DNA of 39,308 bases from Paractinoplanes rishiriensis. GTDB lineage: Bacteria > Actinomycetota > Actinomycetes > Mycobacteriales > Micromonosporaceae. The stretch spans positions 1 to 39,308 of the forward strand of contig NZ_BOMV01000043.1 in NCBI RefSeq assembly GCF_016862375.1. Direction: 5' to 3'. A program made the position numbers and the translations under genes. Below the pieces are notes generated by a model. That model saw nothing but the letters and a program-made list of their open reading frames with translations, made no database searches and was not told the DNA's origin. Shown one piece after another: positions 7,803 to 15,388 of the stretch (the first letter of the stretch is position 1; every line of letters begins with the position of its first letter).

Positions 7803-9307
7803 GGCTTGATCACCTCCGTCATGGCGCCGTGCAACTGGGTGGGTGCCTTCTTGGGTCCTGGTCCGGGGCGGTCCGTGCCACCGCTGCTGGCCGCCGGGCC
7901 GCGTGCCGCGTTCGAGATCCGCAACAGCATGGCCACCAGCAGCCAGTTCGCCATCAACGAGGAACCACCCGCGGAGAGGAACGGGGTGGTCTGGCCGGTG
8001 AGCGGAATGAGTCCGGTGATGCCACCAAGGATGACGAAGACCTGCAAACCAAGGGTGAACGCGAGGCCCCCCGCGACCAGTTTGCCGAAGGAGTCCCGGA
8101 CGTTCAGCGCCGCCCGCAGGCCACGCTCCACGATCAACAGATAGACGATCAGCAGTGCGGACAGCCCGAACAGGCCGATCTCCTCACCCATGCCGGCGAA
8201 GATGAAGTCGGTGCGTACCTCGGGCACGAAACCGGGCGAACCGGCACCCGGACCCGAGCCGAACAGCCCGCCGGTGCCGAGCGCCAACAGGCCCTGCACC
8301 AGCTGGTAGCTGCCGCCGACCCGGTCGTAGTTCTCCTGCGCGAACGGGTCGAGCCAGACCTCGGCCCGGTCGTAGAAGTTGGCGAACGGACCGCCCACCA
8401 CCTCGCCGAGCAGGTACGCGACGTAGACGCCGCCGAAGAACAGCAGCAGACCGATGATCAGCCAGCTGGCCCGCTCGGTGGCGACGTAGAGCGTCACCAC
8501 GAACAGCCCGAAGTAGAGCAGTGCGGTGCCCAGGTCCTTCTCGAAGACCAGCACGAGGAGGCTGAGCAGCCAGACCGTGACGACCGGGCCGAGGTCGCGG
8601 CCGCGCGGGAAGTCGACGCCGAGGAAGCGGCGGCTGGCCAGCGAAAGCACCTCGCGCTTGCGGACCAGGTAGTACGCGAAGAAGGAGACCAGCGCCAGCT
8701 TCGCGAACTCACCGGGCTGGATCGAGAACGAGCCGAACTTGACCCACAGCTTGGCGCCGTTGACCTCGGAGATGCTGGCCGGCAGCACCGCGGGGATCAT
8801 CACGAGCACGATGCCGACCAGGCCGAGCGTGTACGCGTACCGGGAAACGACTTTGTGGTCCCGGATCACGATGAGCAGGATGCAGGCCAGGATCAGCGCG
8901 GCCAGGGTCCAGGCCAGCTGGCGGCCGCCGGTGCCGGCGAAGACGCCCGGGATCTCCTGCTTGTTGGCGATCGCCCGGGCCAGATCGAGCCGGCGCAGGA
9001 AGCCCACACCCAACCCGTTGATCAGGGCAACTGCGGGGATCAAAACCGGGTCCGCGTACGGTGCGGTGAAGCGCACCACGAAGTGCAGGCCGAGGAAGAG
9101 CACACCGAGCAGCACCGCCGGCACCCAGAACGTGCCGGAGAGCTCGTCGAACTGGTTCAGCTCGACCGTGGCGCCGTAGAGCGCCACCAGCACCATGGCG
9201 AATGCCAGCAAGCCCAACTCGGCGTTGCGCTGTGTCTTCATTCCCGGGATACGCGACATCTCGCCCGTGGAGGCGGGCGTGGGAGCCGGTACGGCGGGCG
9301 CGGTCAA
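7799..9307 (-). CDS. rodA: SEDS-family peptidoglycan polymerase RodA/FtsW
   Basis: Polytopic membrane glycosyltransferase that polymerises lipid II and pairs with the PBP encoded immediately downstream. About 12 hydrophobic helices are visible across 502 residues. SEDS hallmarks near the C-terminus include GMGEEIGLFG and PFLSAGGSSLMANW. Start is TTG at 9307, supported by a GGGGATC ribosome site 3 nt before it; ATG codons in the next 25 residues are alternatives. The gene follows pstP by 28 bp. The operon position identifies it as the RodA-type member rather than the divisome FtsW, which is usually in the mur/fts cluster. Confidence 0.94.
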   Translation of the reverse strand: MTAPAVPAPTPASTGEMSRIPGMKTQRNAELGLLAFAMVLVALYGATVELNQFDELSGTFWVPAVLLGVLFLGLHFVVRFTAPYADPVLIPAVALINGLGVGFLRRLDLARAIANKQEIPGVFAGTGGRQLAWTLAALILACILLIVIRDHKVVSRYAYTLGLVGIVLVMIPAVLPASISEVNGAKLWVKFGSFSIQPGEFAKLALVSFFAYYLVRKREVLSLASRRFLGVDFPRGRDLGPVVTVWLLSLLVLVFEKDLGTALLYFGLFVVTLYVATERASWLIIGLLLFFGGVYVAYLLGEVVGGPFANFYDRAEVWLDPFAQENYDRVGGSYQLVQGLLALGTGGLFGSGPGAGSPGFVPEVRTDFIFAGMGEEIGLFGLSALLIVYLLIVERGLRAALNVRDSFGKLVAGGLAFTLGLQVFVILGGITGLIPLTGQTTPFLSAGGSSLMANWLLVAMLLRISNAARGPAASSGGTDRPGPGPKKAPTQLHGAMTEVIKP

Positions 9308-9335
9308 AAGATCCCCAGACGTGTCGAGCCGACGC

Positions 9336-10727
9336 TCAGTTCACGGTCCGGCACCCCACCGGATCCACGACCGGCGGGGCACTGGCGGAAGCCTGAGCGG
9401 ACGGCGTGCTGGCAAGCGCGGAGGCCGCCGGTGACGCGGAGGCGGCCGGATCCGGCGCGGCCGCGGACGGGCTGCCGGACGGGGCGAGGTTGGTGGCGGA
9501 ACAGAGCGGCTTCAGATTGGGGTTGGCGGGGTCCTCGTCGGTGAGTTCGGCCAGCCGGCGCACCGCGTCGGTCCGGTCGTCGGCGTGAATGCCCTGCTTG
9601 ACCCGCTCCTGGGCGACCGCGGTCAGGTCGTCGAGCCGGGCCGGGCTGGTCTCGTTGACGTCGGACAGGTCGAGTCCGGCGATCTGACCCGGCACGCCGC
9701 GGAAGATCGCGAGCTGCCCGGCCTCGGTGGCACCCACGTAGTACTGGTCCTGGGTGTACTGATAACCCAGCCAGAGGCCGCCGCCGAGCAGCGCGAGCAG
9801 CACAAACACGAGCACGCCGGTGCGCACCGGGTGTCGTTTCGGTTCGGGCTCGCGGTCGTAGTTGTCGGCCGGCTCGGGCTGCGGCTGCGCCGGGCGGGGC
9901 GCCTGCAGGGCGGAGGCACGGGCCGCCGGAGTGGAGTTGTCGGCCACCGTGGTGTTGCCCCGGTCGATGGCCGCCGCGCCGCCCACGATCGGCGACTGCT
10001 CCATGATGTCTTTGTCGATCGCGTCGGCGATCACGACGGTGATGTTGTCCGGGCCGCCCCCGCGCAGCGCGAGCTGGACCAGCCGCTCGACGCACGCCTG
10101 CGGGTCGGTGATCTCCTGCATGGTCTGCGCGATCGTCTCCGCGCTGACCACCCCGGAGAGGCCGTCGCTGCAGATCAGGTAGCGGTCGCCGGCGAGCACC
10201 TGACGGACCGAGTACTCCGGGTCGATGTCGCGGCCGTCCAGGGCCCGGGTGAGCAGCGACCGCTGCGGGTGGCTGCTCGCCTCCTCCGGGCTGACCCGGC
10301 CCTCGTCGACCAGCATCTGCACGTACGTGTCGTCCTTGGTGATCTGCGCGAACTCGCCCTTGCGCAGCAGGTAGGCGCGGCTGTCACCGATGTGCACCAT
10401 GCCGAACTTGCTGCCCGAGAAGAGAACGGCGGTCAGCGTGGTGCCCATGCCCTCCAGCTGAGGGTTGGCGTCCACGGTGTCGCGCAGATGCTGGTTGGCG
10501 GTGCCGACCGCATGGCGGAGTGCGTCCACCAGGGCGTCCCCGGGCACGTCCTCGTCGAGGGGCGCCATCGCGGCGATGACAATGTTGGACGCGACATCAC
10601 CAGCGGCCATACCGCCCATGCCATCGGCGACGGCAAGGAGCCGCGGCCCGGCGTAGACGGAGTCCTGGTTCAGGTCTCGGATCAGACCGCGGTCGCTCTG
10701 AGCGGCGTAGCGCAGGGTCAGGGTCAT
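9336..10727 (-). CDS. pstP: PP2C-family Ser/Thr protein phosphatase PstP
   Basis: Mn/Mg-dependent phosphatase that reverses PknA/PknB phosphorylation. The catalytic domain (about 5-238) shows the PPM motifs in order: RDLNQDS (Asp22), VADGMGG (Asp35), GDSRAYL, CSDGLSG (Asp188) and GGPDNIT (Asp227). A linker of about 60 residues leads to a transmembrane helix at 302-323. The extracellular domain of about 140 residues ends in an Ala/Ser-rich tail. The ATG overlaps the fhaB stop as ATGA (10724-10727). I see no good ribosome site, so translation probably depends on coupling. Confidence 0.95.
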   Translation of the reverse strand: MTLTLRYAAQSDRGLIRDLNQDSVYAGPRLLAVADGMGGMAAGDVASNIVIAAMAPLDEDVPGDALVDALRHAVGTANQHLRDTVDANPQLEGMGTTLTAVLFSGSKFGMVHIGDSRAYLLRKGEFAQITKDDTYVQMLVDEGRVSPEEASSHPQRSLLTRALDGRDIDPEYSVRQVLAGDRYLICSDGLSGVVSAETIAQTMQEITDPQACVERLVQLALRGGGPDNITVVIADAIDKDIMEQSPIVGGAAAIDRGNTTVADNSTPAARASALQAPRPAQPQPEPADNYDREPEPKRHPVRTGVLVFVLLALLGGGLWLGYQYTQDQYYVGATEAGQLAIFRGVPGQIAGLDLSDVNETSPARLDDLTAVAQERVKQGIHADDRTDAVRRLAELTDEDPANPNLKPLCSATNLAPSGSPSAAAPDPAASASPAASALASTPSAQASASAPPVVDPVGCRTVN

Positions 10728-11206
10728 GGCCGTAACTCGAGAGATGTGCGACCGATCCGGATCGGTACGCCAAGGGGGACGGGAGTTGGTGCGGCGACCT
10801 TACCCCGGTCGAGATAGGTCCCGTTCGTCGAGCCGAGATCCTCGACGAACCACTGGCCGTCCCGGGGCACGAGCCGGGCGTGCCGGGCCGAGGCGAAGTC
10901 GTCGGTGATGACGAGCGTGGAATCCTCGGCCCGACCGATAGTGATAGGGGCCTCACCAAGGGTGATGCGGGTGCCGGCCAGCTGGCCGGCGGTCACCACG
11001 AGCTGTCGTGCAGCCTTACCGCGTTTCACCTTCGCGGGTCGGCCCTGTATCACCGCACCACCCACCCCCCGAGGGCTGGCGACGATGCTCTTGGACCGGA
11101 CCCCTGCGAAGAGATCCCGCCGGATCACCCCCACCACGGTGAACACGAAGATCCACAACAGGATGAGGAAGCCGAACCGGGCGACGGTAAGGACGAATTC
11201 GGGCAA
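10724..11206 (-). CDS. fhaB: Membrane-anchored FHA-domain protein FhaB
   Basis: Phosphothreonine-binding adaptor of the PknA/PknB system. An N-terminal hydrophobic helix (about 9-28) anchors it. A basic linker is followed by a C-terminal FHA domain (about 75-160) with the usual binding residues in ITIGRAEDS, FASARHARL and EDLGSTNGTYLD. Start is TTG at 11206; no ATG or GTG lies nearby in frame and the TTG gives exactly the expected N-terminal membrane helix. It begins 5 bp after the fhaA stop and overlaps the pstP start by 4 bp. Confidence 0.93.
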   Translation of the reverse strand: MPEFVLTVARFGFLILLWIFVFTVVGVIRRDLFAGVRSKSIVASPRGVGGAVIQGRPAKVKRGKAARQLVVTAGQLAGTRITLGEAPITIGRAEDSTLVITDDFASARHARLVPRDGQWFVEDLGSTNGTYLDRGKVAAPTPVPLGVPIRIGRTSLELRP

Positions 11207-11211
11207 GGTGC

Positions 11212-11976
11212 CTAGCCGTCCACTCGGAACGTCAGGGTGGTGGTGCCCAGCTGGATCATGTCGCCCGGGTTGAGCGCCACGGCGGAAACCCGCTGGCCGT
11301 TCACCATCGTGCCGTTCGTTGAACCGAGGTCGGTCAGCACCACCTGGTTGCCGTCGTAGTCGAGGCGAGCGTGCCGGCGCGAGATGCCCACGTCCGGCAG
11401 GCGCAGGTTGGCCTGGTCACCCCGGCCGATCACGGTCGAACCCATCTGCAGCGGGTAGGTGCGACCGTCGCCGGACACCAGGCCCACGCTGCGACCGTTC
11501 GGCGCGCCGTGCTGCTGGTATCCACCGCCCTGGTGCTGGTCGTAGGGCGAGTACTGCTGCGGGCCCGCGTCGTACGCCGGCTGCTGCACCGGGGCGACCT
11601 CGCCACCGGTGTAGACCTCGGCGGTGACCCGGAACATGCCCGTGTCCAGCCCCTCGCCGCGCTCGATCTCGACGATCACGTCGCCGTAGACCGTCCACGC
11701 CTGCTCACCGATGAACTCGGCCTGCGACTGCGCAAGCTCCTGAGCGAGCGCCGCGGCGTACGGCGCCAGCCGACTGTGGTCATATGGCGACAGATCGATC
11801 ACGTAGCGGTTCGGCACCAGGGTGCGGCCACCGGCAAGGATGGCCTTGTGCGCCTCGGCCTCCCGCTGCATGGCATTCAGAATCTCGACAGGGTGAACGA
11901 CACCCTTGAACACCTTCGCGAAGGCCCCCTCGACCAGGCCTTCCAATCGCTTCTCAAAGCGCTGCAGCACGCTCAC
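11212..11976 (-). CDS. fhaA: FHA-domain protein FhaA with N-terminal DUF3662 domain
   Basis: Cytoplasmic phosphothreonine-recognition protein linked to peptidoglycan precursor export in mycobacteria. The N-terminal DUF3662 region begins VLQRFEKRLEGLVEGAFAKVF. A Tyr/Gln/Gly-rich linker leads to a C-terminal FHA domain with VIGRGDQANLRL, ISRRHARLDY and LTDLGSTNGTMVNG. I place the start at GTG 11976 because a GAGGAGGAG ribosome site lies just before it and homologues begin at this point. The frame also opens at ATG 12003 and 12030. First gene of the seven-gene minus-strand operon, divergent from the tRNA. Confidence 0.92.
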   Translation of the reverse strand: MSVLQRFEKRLEGLVEGAFAKVFKGVVHPVEILNAMQREAEAHKAILAGGRTLVPNRYVIDLSPYDHSRLAPYAAALAQELAQSQAEFIGEQAWTVYGDVIVEIERGEGLDTGMFRVTAEVYTGGEVAPVQQPAYDAGPQQYSPYDQHQGGGYQQHGAPNGRSVGLVSGDGRTYPLQMGSTVIGRGDQANLRLPDVGISRRHARLDYDGNQVVLTDLGSTNGTMVNGQRVSAVALNPGDMIQLGTTTLTFRVDG

Positions 11977-12133
11977 CGGCTCCTCCTCGGCTCCCGAGGA
12001 CATGATGGTATCCGGCGACCGCTTGCGCATCTCAGCTCAAGCACCGCCGGCACTTCTGACCCTCGTATGACCCCCGTCGACGCCGTGCTAGTCTTCCCTG
12101 GCGCCGCGGGGGTATCAACTCGCTTGGTGACGT

Positions 12134-12153
12134 GCGACAGCGTAGTCTGTCGC
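12134..12153. promoter_or_regulatory. Inverted repeat in fhaA/tRNA divergent region
   Basis: GCGACAG (12134-12140) and CTGTCGC (12147-12153) are perfect inverted repeats with a 6-nt spacer. On the minus strand TACGCT (revcomp of 12141-12146) fills the spacer and could be a -10 for the fhaA operon; no clear -35 stands at the standard distance. Operator or promoter role is inference. Confidence 0.4.
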
Positions 12154-12165
12154 AGCTAGTAACAA

Positions 12166-12189
12166 AAAGTTGGCCCAACGGCCAACTTT
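12166..12189. terminator. Perfect 10-bp hairpin just upstream of tRNA-Leu
   Basis: AAAGTTGGCC (12166-12175), loop CAAC, GGCCAACTTT (12180-12189). It is preceded by further A residues and ends in TTT, so it resembles a bidirectional intrinsic terminator, yet it sits only 5 bp before the mature tRNA. It could equally be an operator or a processing signal in the tRNA leader. Confidence 0.5.
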
Positions 12190-12194
12190 GCCAC

Positions 12195-12277
12195 GGGGAT
12201 GTGGCGGAATGGCAGACGCGCACGGTTCAGGTCCGTGTGTCCGAAAGGACGTGGGGGTTCAACTCCCCCCATCCCCA
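12195..12277 (+). tRNA. tRNA-Leu(CAG)
   Basis: The acceptor stem GGGGATG (12195-12201) pairs with CATCCCC (12270-12276), followed by discriminator A. The anticodon stem CACGG/CCGTG encloses loop TTCAGGT with anticodon CAG at 12228-12230, which reads CUG, the main Leu codon in GC-rich genomes. A long variable arm (GTCC GAAA GGAC) is typical of class II tRNA-Leu. The T-arm is GGGGG TTCAACT CCCCC. The 3' CCA is not encoded. Confidence 0.96.
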
Positions 12278-12288
12278 CGAGCGCCTAG

Positions 12289-12325
12289 AGGCCCTCTGCC
12301 CGCGGAAAGCGCGGACCGGGGGCCT
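12289..12325 (+). terminator. Hairpin after tRNA-Leu
   Basis: AGGCCC (12289-12294) and GGGCCT (12320-12325) form an outer stem around an inner CCGCG-GAAAG-CGCGG hairpin (12300-12314). It lies 12 bp after the tRNA and has a weak T tail, as is usual in GC-rich actinobacteria. Confidence 0.6.
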
Positions 12326-12337
12326 TCGTCATGTCTA

Positions 12338-12360
12338 TTCCGGGGGCCAAGCCCCCGGAA
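12338..12360 (+). terminator. Second hairpin after tRNA-Leu
   Basis: TTCCGGGGGC (12338-12347), loop CAA, GCCCCCGGAA (12351-12360): perfect 10-bp stem without a T tract. Together with the preceding hairpin it forms a tandem terminator pair. Confidence 0.6.
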
Positions 12361-13012
12361 ACCCCGCGTTGCGATGGTCACGCTGGGGAACTGATCGGTG
12401 CGGTGAGCGCGTGGGTGCGCTGCCGCGCATATATAGAACCGCAACCCGATCGTGTTGTAGGTGTCGCCGGGGGCGCCGCCGCCCGTTGCATTAAACACAC
12501 CATTGGCGATCGCCTCCGGCGCGCCGTCCCCCGCGGTCGGCCCTCATTCCATGCCGCCGCCCTCCGCTCGAGACCACCAGCGCGCACTCGCCCACCCGAA
12601 CCGCCCCGTTGCAGCCTCGCGGCGGGGCTCGCACGCCTCACCCAGCCACCGCGTCGCCAACCCACGCTCCCACCCAGCTCGCACTGCCACCGAATCGGGG
12701 GCTGGGGTGCCAACGTCCATGCCGCCATCGACTCGCATCGCGATCTGCCGTGGCATGTCAGGCCGTTGCAGCGGCATGTTGGTGCCCTTTACTCGGCGCC
12801 CGAACACCAAGGCGCGCGACTCCCCGCACGGACGGGGGAAGGGCGGATGGAGCTCTGTTGCAGATGTGGCGACGGCGTGGGGGGTTGGGTACCGTGGTAC
12901 CGCTGGCCGCGGTGGGGGTTTTCGGGGGAACGTCGCCGATCGGGTGAATTGTGAACTGCGGGCTATGCTCGCTGCTGGTTTTTTCGCGCCGGAATCCTGG
13001 AGTGTCTTAGTC
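12361..13012. other. About 650 bp without a recognisable gene
   Basis: Open frames cross this stretch on both strands, but their translations are low-complexity Pro/Arg/Ala sequence with no family resemblance. One merely extends the next gene upstream. I see no convincing RNA gene. TATGCT at 12964-12969 could be a -10 for the glycosyltransferase gene, without a good -35. Otherwise I see nothing to assign. Confidence 0.5.
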
Positions 13013-13837
13013 GTGACCGTCGAGCGCACCGGTGTTGGCCAGGGCAAACGCAACGTTCTTGGGGTTCTGGTCGACGTCACGGACTATTCGGACGCCAGCA
13101 ATCGGATCATCGAGGCCGCTCGTGACCGGCGGGGTTATGCCGTCACGGCGCTGGCGGTGCACGGCGTGATGACCGGGGTGCAGGATCGCGCGCACAACGC
13201 CCGGCTCAACTCGTTCGACCTGGTCACGCCGGACGGCCAGCCGGTGCGGTGGGCACTCAACCTGCTGCACGCCGCCGGCCTCACCGATCGGGTCTACGGG
13301 CCGACCCTCACGCTCGAGGTGCTCAAGCGCGCCGCCGACGAGGGCCTTCCTGTTTATCTGTACGGCTCCACGCAACCGACCCTGGAGCGGCTGGTGCCGG
13401 CGCTGGAGCGGATGTTCCCGGCGCTGAAGATCGCCGGCGTCGAGGCGTCCAAGTTCCGGGCGGCGCAACCCGGCGAGCCGGCCGAGATCGCCGAGCGGAT
13501 CAAGTCGTCCGGCGCGCGGATCGTGCTGGTCGGCCTCGGCTGCCCACGTCAGGAGATTTTCGCGTACGCGATGCGGCCGCTGCTCGACATGCCGCTGCTC
13601 GCCGTCGGCGCCGCCTTCGACTACCACGCCGGCCTGCTCAAGAACCCGCCGCCGTGGATGCAGAAGTACGCCCTCGAGTGGCTGTGGCGCCTCGGCCTCG
13701 AGCCCAAGCGGTTGTGGAAACGTTACCTACTGCTGAATCCGGCCTATTTGTCCCGGCTGGCCGCGCAGAAGTCCAGTTTGTGGAAGGCGACACCGCCCCC
13801 GGCCGCAAACGAGCAGGTGGAGACGTTCGCGGTCTAG
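13013..13837 (+). CDS. WecG/TagA/CpsF-family glycosyltransferase
   Basis: Glycosyltransferase family 26-type enzyme that transfers a sugar, typically an N-acetylmannosamine derivative, from UDP onto a lipid-linked acceptor at the cytoplasmic membrane. The core pattern is visible: NARLNSFDLVTPDGQPVRWA, then VYLYGST, IVLVGLGCPRQE and VGAAFDYHAGLLKNPPPWM. I chose GTG 13013 (VTVERTG), giving 274 residues, close to the family length. GGAG lies about 10 nt upstream, and the sequence before it in the same frame looks non-coding. ATG 12965 is an in-frame alternative. No polymer-biosynthesis partners flank it, so the acceptor (teichoic acid, exopolysaccharide or other glycan) is unknown. Confidence 0.85.
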   Translation: MTVERTGVGQGKRNVLGVLVDVTDYSDASNRIIEAARDRRGYAVTALAVHGVMTGVQDRAHNARLNSFDLVTPDGQPVRWALNLLHAAGLTDRVYGPTLTLEVLKRAADEGLPVYLYGSTQPTLERLVPALERMFPALKIAGVEASKFRAAQPGEPAEIAERIKSSGARIVLVGLGCPRQEIFAYAMRPLLDMPLLAVGAAFDYHAGLLKNPPPWMQKYALEWLWRLGLEPKRLWKRYLLLNPAYLSRLAAQKSSLWKATPPPAANEQVETFAV

Positions 13838-13945
13838 CGTTTTGAACCGTTTTGCCGGACCGCCCTAAGTGGTCATCTCAGGATTCGGCGGTTTCCCCTA
13901 CGGGTCCGGTCCGGTGATAACCCGGTTTTAGTTCATCGCGTACGG

Positions 13946-14557
13946 GTGAAGGCTGTCGATGTGGACATCGCAGCGGACCTCATCCTCGCCGGCGCACTGA
14001 CCGTCGCCTGGCTCGCGGCCGGCCTGGTCGCCGACGCACTGCCCGGCGCCCGCACGGCCCGCGAACTGCGCCGCCGGGCGGGCACGCTGACCTTGGCGGT
14101 GACGGCCGGTGCCGCGATGTTCGTGGCGATACCGGTGGTCATCTGGATGCTGCCGGGTGATTCCGCCGCCGACTCCGCCGCGCTGCTTCCCGCCGTACCG
14201 GCTCTGATTGTGCTGACCACGAGCGTGCGTCGCCTCACCCAGGTCCGCCGCGGCGCGAGTGCGTTCCTGGCCGCACCCCAGACGCCGGTGCCGCCGGCCC
14301 TGCGCGCCGCGGCCGCGCACCCATTGATCCTGGTCCCGTTGCAGGTGACCGGCCTGGCCGCGCTGATCGGCCTGCCGATTGCCGGACGGCTGGTGGACGT
14401 GCCGGCCAGCAACGTGGCGGGCATCGCCATCACCGTGGTGGGCGCGGCCGTGGTGGCGATCGGTGTGCGGGCCGCGATGCGGCACAGCCGGCTCAGCCTG
14501 CTGGCGCTCGCGCCGATCGGCCGGAGCCGGCTGCGTCTGCCGGTGGATTCGCGCTGA
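13946..14557 (+). CDS. Small polytopic membrane protein, function unknown
   Basis: 203 residues with four or five hydrophobic segments (about 8-30, 44-68, 80-92, 125-150, 155-175) and basic loops (ARELRRR, SVRRLTQVRR). No recognised domain or catalytic motif. GTG 13946 and GTG 13961 are both possible starts; neither has a strong ribosome site. It lies 108 bp after the glycosyltransferase on the same strand and ends 3 bp from a convergent gene, so it could be the last gene of a two-gene unit. Function not inferable. Confidence 0.75.
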   Translation: MKAVDVDIAADLILAGALTVAWLAAGLVADALPGARTARELRRRAGTLTLAVTAGAAMFVAIPVVIWMLPGDSAADSAALLPAVPALIVLTTSVRRLTQVRRGASAFLAAPQTPVPPALRAAAAHPLILVPLQVTGLAALIGLPIAGRLVDVPASNVAGIAITVVGAAVVAIGVRAAMRHSRLSLLALAPIGRSRLRLPVDSR

Positions 14558-14560
14558 CCG

Positions 14561-15013
14561 TCAGTTCTTCTTGGCTTCCTGCACGTAGAGCAGTTCCAGA
14601 ATGGACCGGGCGGCCTCGAACCAGCGGTCCAGCCACTCCGACGGCGGCAACGAACCGCGGGCCGGCAGTTCCAGGAGCAGGCCGCGCAGCAGCGGGTGGT
14701 CGGCCATCGACTCCGAGCTGCACCCGGAGTCCGACCAGCCGCTCGCGCCGAACACCGGCTCGGTGAGTCCCTGCAGGTCAAGCGAGGGAAGATTGGCCGC
14801 GCGGTCGAGCGGACTGGTCGGCTCGATGCTGTGCGACCGGCCCGGCGACCGGGTGGGGAGCCCGGACGAGCCGCTGCGCGACATCAGGTCGCCGTCGTTG
14901 TTGTCGGAGGCCAGGGCCTCGCGCCGGCCCTGCCGGTACGCACTGACTCCGCCGCTGAAGCGATCCTGCGCCGTCGCGGAGCCGTTGCTGAGGTTTTCCG
15001 AACCAATCGTCAT
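14561..15013 (-). CDS. Conserved-looking soluble protein of unknown function
   Basis: 150 residues. The first two thirds are Ser/Gly/Asp-rich and probably disordered. The last about 45 residues form an ordered-looking amphipathic block (HPLLRGLLLELPARG, WLDRWFEAARSILELLYV). No signal peptide or membrane segment, and I do not recognise the family. ATG at 15013 has only a weak AAGG upstream. It lies downstream of the DUF397/XRE pair, separated by a strong hairpin, so it probably has its own promoter. Confidence 0.6.
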   Translation of the reverse strand: MTIGSENLSNGSATAQDRFSGGVSAYRQGRREALASDNNDGDLMSRSGSSGLPTRSPGRSHSIEPTSPLDRAANLPSLDLQGLTEPVFGASGWSDSGCSSESMADHPLLRGLLLELPARGSLPPSEWLDRWFEAARSILELLYVQEAKKN

Positions 15014-15105
15014 ATGTCTGCCTTGCCTCGCTCGGTGATTTCCCGGCCGTCCACGCGGTCCGGGCCGCGCTTGTGGCGTTCAACGAGGCGAGCAGGCAAA
15101 TGACT

Positions 15106-15144
15106 ACGGCCGGCCGTCCCGAGGGGATCGGGAAGGCCGGCCGT
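15106..15144 (-). terminator. Hairpin terminator after DUF397 gene
   Basis: ACGGCCGGCC (15106-15115) pairs perfectly with GGCCGGCCGT (15135-15144), with an inner CCC/GGG pairing. It sits 20 bp beyond the DUF397 stop (minus strand) and before the next gene. No T run. Confidence 0.65.
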
Positions 15145-15163
15145 TATGCGGCGTGCGGCGAGC

Positions 15164-15388
15164 TCACAGGTCGAACTCGCCGTCCTTGGCGCCGCCGACG
15201 AACGCGTCCCACTCGGCCGCCGTGAAGATCAAAGCCGGACCGTACGGGTTCTTGGAGTCGCGGACCGCGATGGCCTCGTCGATGAAGGCCACCTCGACAC
15301 AGTTGTCGGAGTTGGCTCCACTGCGCGTGCTCTTGAACCACTGTGCCCGGCTCAGATCGACCCGGAAACCCTTCGCTTCGACTTCCAC
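15164..15388 (-). CDS. DUF397 protein
   Basis: 74 residues with the DUF397 signature: WFKSTRSGANSDNCVEVA, VRDSKNP and FTAAEWDAFVGGAKDGEFDL. These small proteins are almost always encoded next to an XRE regulator with DUF5753 in actinobacteria, as here, and several such pairs act in development or behave like antitoxin/effector partners. The GTG start at 15388 has an excellent AGAGGAG site 5 nt before it, and it begins 37 bp inside the 3' end of the upstream regulator gene, so the two are coupled. The molecular activity of DUF397 is unclear. Confidence 0.9.
   Translation of the reverse strand: MEVEAKGFRVDLSRAQWFKSTRSGANSDNCVEVAFIDEAIAVRDSKNPYGPALIFTAAEWDAFVGGAKDGEFDL

Noticed and set aside
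6057..9544. Long plus-strand frames opposite pbpA and rodA
   Set aside because: Antisense shadows of two well-identified genes; no ribosome sites or recognisable domains.
12195..12360. Integration (att) site at the tRNA-Leu 3' end
   Set aside because: No second copy of the tRNA 3' end and no integrase gene were seen in the window.
12259..12498. 79-codon minus-strand frame across the tRNA 3' side
   Set aside because: It runs through two terminator hairpins and part of the tRNA; no protein features.
12461..13012. N-terminal extension of the glycosyltransferase frame
   Set aside because: The extra 184 codons are low-complexity, unlike the family, and a better start with a ribosome site exists at 13013.
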